DNA of 64,000 bases. Origin: Micropterix aruncella (lineage: Eukaryota > Arthropoda > Insecta > Lepidoptera > Micropterigidae). The notes under the pieces were generated by a model that saw only the letters and a list, made by a program, of their open reading frames with translations, was not told the origin of the DNA and ran no database searches. Positions 60,690-64,000 of the stretch are shown piece by piece; within the stretch, counting starts at the first letter, position 1; each line of letters starts with the position of its first letter. The position numbers and the translations under genes are program-made. The stretch lies in NCBI GenBank assembly GCA_944548615.1, contig OX155963.1, positions 32,383,412 through 32,447,411 on the forward strand, given 5' to 3'.

Positions 60690-60800
60690 TAATATTATCA
60701 TTGTTGTTTATCCATTGATTGTTTATTAGGTAATGTGTCTCCATCCATTGATTGTGTATTTGTTATCCATTGATCTCTATCCATTGATTGTGTATTTGTA
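60690..60800 (+). repeat. Small tandem repeat, tatccattgattgtgtattt unit
   Basis: The word atccattgat occurs four times between 60709 and 60788 with variable spacing. Confidence 0.75.
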
Positions 60801-60919
60801 AACTTTGAAATATTTTCATATATAGAGAAAGTTTCAACATCCTGTAAAGATTTTAGAAAAATAAATTGAATTGAATTCAATTAAATTGATATATTCAGAC
60901 TAAATTACCGCTTACGTCA

Positions 60920-61165
60920 AGTAGAGACCGCGCAAGCGACCTCGAATCAGTGGCCAGAGCGGAGGACGGAGAAATCCGGCTAAATCTGGTAGCGAGGACG
61001 CGACGTCGGCACGCCGTTATACTCTCACGGGCGTGTTGGTGTAGTTAAACGGTGGACTGGGTTGTCCCTAAATGTCTGCGTTCACTTCGTGGTTGAATGA
61101 ACGAACTAATATCATTGTAACTTACTAGGGTGGCGGGTTTGCCCGCAATAGTTGACCATTTAAAG
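60920..61165 (-). repeat. Family A repeat, copy 8 (partial)
   Basis: It contains gaccgcgcaagcgacctcga, then gggcgtgttggtgtagtt, and ends ggcgggtttgcccgcaatag. Diverged. Confidence 0.65.
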
Positions 61166-61744
61166 TGTTTCGAAGCGCGTTGTTTTAAGAAAATCAAGAT
61201 GTTTATTTTGGTGTTTCATTTAAGTGGCTGTTTGCGTCCTCCGCTTCGTGGGAAGGAAAGCATTGACGCAGGGAAGCATGGCACATTGATGCATTGACAC
61301 ATCAGGCGCTGATTCTTGTTACGTCGGCCAGCTGATAGTAAGAGGTGTATTTGTGAAATTGACTACACCTAGTTGAAGAGAAGAATGGCAAATCGACAAA
61401 TTATAGACCTGAGGTACCTAAACTTTTTTGTCCCTTAGACCACTTGCTGTTTTTTGACGTTTATATCGTTAGTCATGTGCGTTGTCCACCACAATTGACT
61501 AGTGATGCGATTTGAGTTGAGTGTTGATTTTCTTCCATGACACGTGTAATGCGCGTATACGTTTATTGTGATTATTATAAATTTAAAATGCTCTACTGTA
61601 CACACAATTCATTTTAGGTGTAATACGACATTTACAGACAACCTAAATCTTTATGACAACCTGCCTAAATAGGGTCCGCTAAAGTAGACCCATTTAAATC
61701 TCGTGGACCAACATTTCTTCTTGCTGGCATGGACCCCATGCAAC

Positions 61745-61890
61745 TATGGTTGTCGACTACAGCGGGCGAGCCCGTCACCTCAGGAAGTTTTAACGATTAG
61801 TCGTTCTATCTCCCTGGAGTGAGCACTGAAGACTTGGACAAAACAGTCCACCGTCTAGCTCCGCCACAAACCCGTAAGAGGCCAACGCCT
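61745..61890 (+). repeat. Family A repeat, copy 9, cut by Harbinger
   Basis: It reads gcgggcgagcccgtcacctc through aagaggccaacgcctt, the same blocks as copy 7, and then breaks off at about 61890 where the PIF/Harbinger element begins. Confidence 0.65.
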
Positions 61891-62015
61891 TTGCTTGTTC
61901 ACGTAGGAACGCGCGGGCGCGGTGACGGGCGCGGGCGCGATGACGTGGCGAACTCGTGTTCACATTGGCCGCTAGGCGTTTGCGCGGGTGTGACGTGTTG
62001 TCAGAGGTTGAAGAC

Positions 62016-62302
62016 ATGGACGACGATCTTTTATTTTTAATCGAAAATTCATACCTAAAGTGGGAAATGACAAAAATTAGAATCGGTGTACACGAAATTA
62101 ATAAAGAAAGAGAACGGTATGGTGAATTTCATACTTTATATAGTAAATTGAGAGAATATCCTCCGAGATTTTATGGATATACCAGGATGACTGTCAACTG
62201 TTTTGATTACATACTGGATTCAATAAGGAGTGAAATTTCAAAAAAAGACACAAATTTTCATAAAAGTATAAAGCCCGAAGAAAGGTTATTTGTAACTATA
62301 AG
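62016..62302 (+). CDS. Harbinger transposase exon 1
   Basis: It starts at ATG 62016 (MDDDLLFLIENSYLKW) and ends in phase 2 before donor gtgagt. It contains ERYGEFHTLYSKLREYPPRF and YGYTRMTVNCFDYILD, the usual N-terminal region of HARBI1-like transposases. It joins exon 2 across an 854-bp intron to give IRYLSTGLAFRSLAY. Confidence 0.87.
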
Positions 62303-62482
62303 GTGAGTTGAAAAAAGTAATTTTCGTATTTAATTATCACTATTTATTAGGTTAGATAATTACAGTAATTCTAATTCAAGCAAGGTTACTCTAATTATAA
62401 TTAATTAATATTATCATTATCATATTATATCTATTCTATCATATTATAATCTATTCTACGAAGTTTGCCATATTCCATAATT

Positions 62483-63039
62483 TTATGCGTTGTATTCGTA
62501 AGTATTATAACCTTGGTAAGCCTGTAGTGTCGTGCCACTATTCATTTCATCCATAATAACTTGTGTAATCTTGTTTCTCGTGCGCAATTTTTCCATAGGA
62601 GATAATCCTTTCATGTACGGCAACAAACTTTTAAAAAATAACAGATCTTCGCAGTCTTCTTCTTGGCTTCCGCTGCTTTGCGACAGTTTAATTTGTAATA
62701 AGTCCAACTTTTTCTTCTCCAATTCCATAAACTCCTGTCTAATATCTTGTGCACATTTACGTTTGATGCTCGTATATTGTGTACTTGTAGATGAACCAGC
62801 TATTGACTGGGGAGTTGGGGACCGCTCATTATTATAGTTTTCATCAGTAGTTTCATCTAAATTGCCTTCATTTAATTCCGGGGTAATGTCATCTTTTAAA
62901 AACAGCATCATTTCAAAATATGGCCACACTGAAGTGATTTTATCAGTTCCAGCATCACCAGAACGAGGAACCGGAATTTTTTTAAACTCTTTCATAAATT
63001 GGTCCCTAATGTTCTTCCACTTTTTTCTTAAACCTTTTT
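62483..63039 (-). CDS. Harbinger accessory protein, last exon (MADF-BESS)
   Basis: It lies wholly inside the transposase intron, on the opposite strand. The acceptor (tttttttacag) is just above 63039 and the stop TAA is at 62485-62483. It reads KGLRKKWKNIRDQFMKEFKK, the second half of a MADF (Myb/SANT-like) DNA-binding domain with VWPYFEMMLFL, then a low-complexity linker, then a BESS-like motif LLFFKSLLPYMKGLSPMEKL. The N-terminal MADF exon must lie right of 63039, probably beyond 64,000, so its intron contains transposase exon 2. In this superfamily such a protein assists transposase nuclear import and DNA binding. Confidence 0.83.
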
Positions 63040-63156
63040 CTGTAAAAAAAAATATTTTGTTTAGTTTTCATGACCTACCTAATTTTAGTTTATTAAGTAA
63101 TTAGTATAGGTATATTTAAGTTTTAAATTATAATTGTATTTTTTTATATTTTTCAG

Positions 63157-64000
63157 ATATCTCTCCACTGGGTTGGCATTTCGATCTTTGGCTTATAGCT
63201 TTCGTTTGGGTGTTAGTACAGTGTCTGAGATTGTTTATAGTACCTGTGAAGCTATTTGGAAAAAAAAATTAAATGTCCACATGCCACAGCCATCTGAAGA
63301 CCAACTTAAGAATATTTCTTTAGATTTTGAGAACATGTGGAACTTTCCTAACTGCATTGGCAGTTTGGACGGTAAGCACTGTAGAGTGAAACGACCTAAA
63401 AGTTCAGGATCGGCATTTTATAACTACAGGAGATATTTCTCTATTGTTTTGCAAGCTATGGCTGATGCGAAGAAGAGATTTTTAACTATTGAAGTCGGAG
63501 GTAGAGGAAAACAAAGTGACGGCGGCACATTCAACGCCTCGTCCTTAAACCGGCTACTCGAAAGAGGCGCATTTAATATTCCAGAACCACGAACATTACC
63601 CAATTCTAATATTACAGCTCCATATGTTATAGTAGCTGATGAAGCTTATCCTCTTAAAGAGTATCTAATGCGTCCATATCCACAAAGAGTATTGAATCAA
63701 GAGAGAGAAAATTTTAATAATAGATTGTCAAGAGCGAGAAAAACCGTGGAATGTGCATTCGGAATTTTATGCAATAAATGGCGAATTTTGTTAAAACCCA
63801 TTGAAACTGATGTTAAACATGCACGCCTGATCATAAAAACCGCTTGCTTATTGCATAATATTGTAATTGATATAGATGGTTATGATTGCGATAATGAGTT
63901 AACAACTCAAACTCGGCACCAAAGGCGTCAACCTGGAAGAAACAACAATCCGTCAAATCGAGCTAAACAAACTCGGAATCTTTTCACGAAATATTTTTGG
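63157..64000 (+). CDS. Harbinger transposase exon 2 (partial)
   Basis: Acceptor tttttcag, then 281 open codons to the window edge. The DDE triad is intact: D in IGSLDGKH (63368-63370), D in VADEAYPL (63638-63640) and E in KTVECAFGIL (63749-63751). The product would be a nuclear cut-and-paste transposase choosing 3-bp TWA-type targets (family knowledge). The C-terminus is outside the window. Confidence 0.92.

Larger units (their letters stand above)
61891..64000 (+). mobile_element. PIF/Harbinger transposon (runs off window)
   Basis: It contains a DDE_4-type transposase in two exons on the plus strand and a MADF-BESS gene exon on the minus strand. The left border is inferred from where family A homology stops. 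The right end is beyond 64,000. Confidence 0.8.

Overview
The window is a low-density, repeat-rich stretch of an arthropod nuclear genome, most likely a lepidopteran. The evidence is spliced exons with GT/AG borders, an AT-rich background, long (AT)n arrays, and insect-style transposons: Jockey-, CR1- and RTE-like LINEs, Ty3/gypsy, Helitrons ending in CTAG, hAT, piggyBac-like and PIF/Harbinger. No bacterial-type operons, rRNA, tRNA or CRISPR were recognised. The order is inferred; the species cannot be named from sequence alone. One host gene dominates. It lies on the minus strand from about 54,074 down to 471 and continues past the left edge; its 5' end was not found. Twelve exons join with matching phases into 767 codons without a stop. 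They encode one Ig domain followed by three repeats of a DB module, a second DB module and an FN3 domain (the third FN3 is cut by the window edge). This matches secreted or cell-surface proteins annotated as 'Ig-like and fibronectin type-III domain-containing' (igdb-like). Only about 4% of its span is coding; introns run from about 1.5 to 12.8 kb and hold most of the mobile DNA. Layout. 0-7 kb: FN3-3 and DB-6 exons, foldbacks, a tyrosine-recombinase (Crypton-like) relic, a Helitron, a truncated Jockey-like LINE. 7-16.3 kb: DB-5, FN3-2 and DB-4 exons, a GC-rich repeat family (called family A here), a LINE with a restriction-like endonuclease inside a foldback, a solo LTR. 16.6-18 kb: a 577-bp near-perfect palindrome between two (AT)n arrays. 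18.3-26.8 kb: a CR1-like LINE split by a piggyBac-like element (TTAA duplication) and by a nearly intact Ty3/gypsy element (CTAC duplication, intact -1 frameshift site, one lost integrase zinc ligand). 28-35.8 kb: an internally deleted hAT, DB-3, a Helitron nested in family A, a second solo LTR, FN3-1, DB-2. 36.7-39.7 kb: a LINE inside a Jockey LINE. 42-54 kb: DB-1 and the two Ig exons among LINE tails and an inverted repeat around (AT)n. 54-61.7 kb: mostly unrecognised AT-rich DNA, a decayed Helitron and a long-TIR element. 61.9-64 kb: a PIF/Harbinger element whose DDE transposase and MADF-BESS genes interleave on opposite strands and run off the right edge. The main biological points are the modular gene with intron positions that differ between its repeats, the interleaved Harbinger gene pair, the palindromes next to (AT)n, and several nested insertions whose order can be read from target-site duplications.
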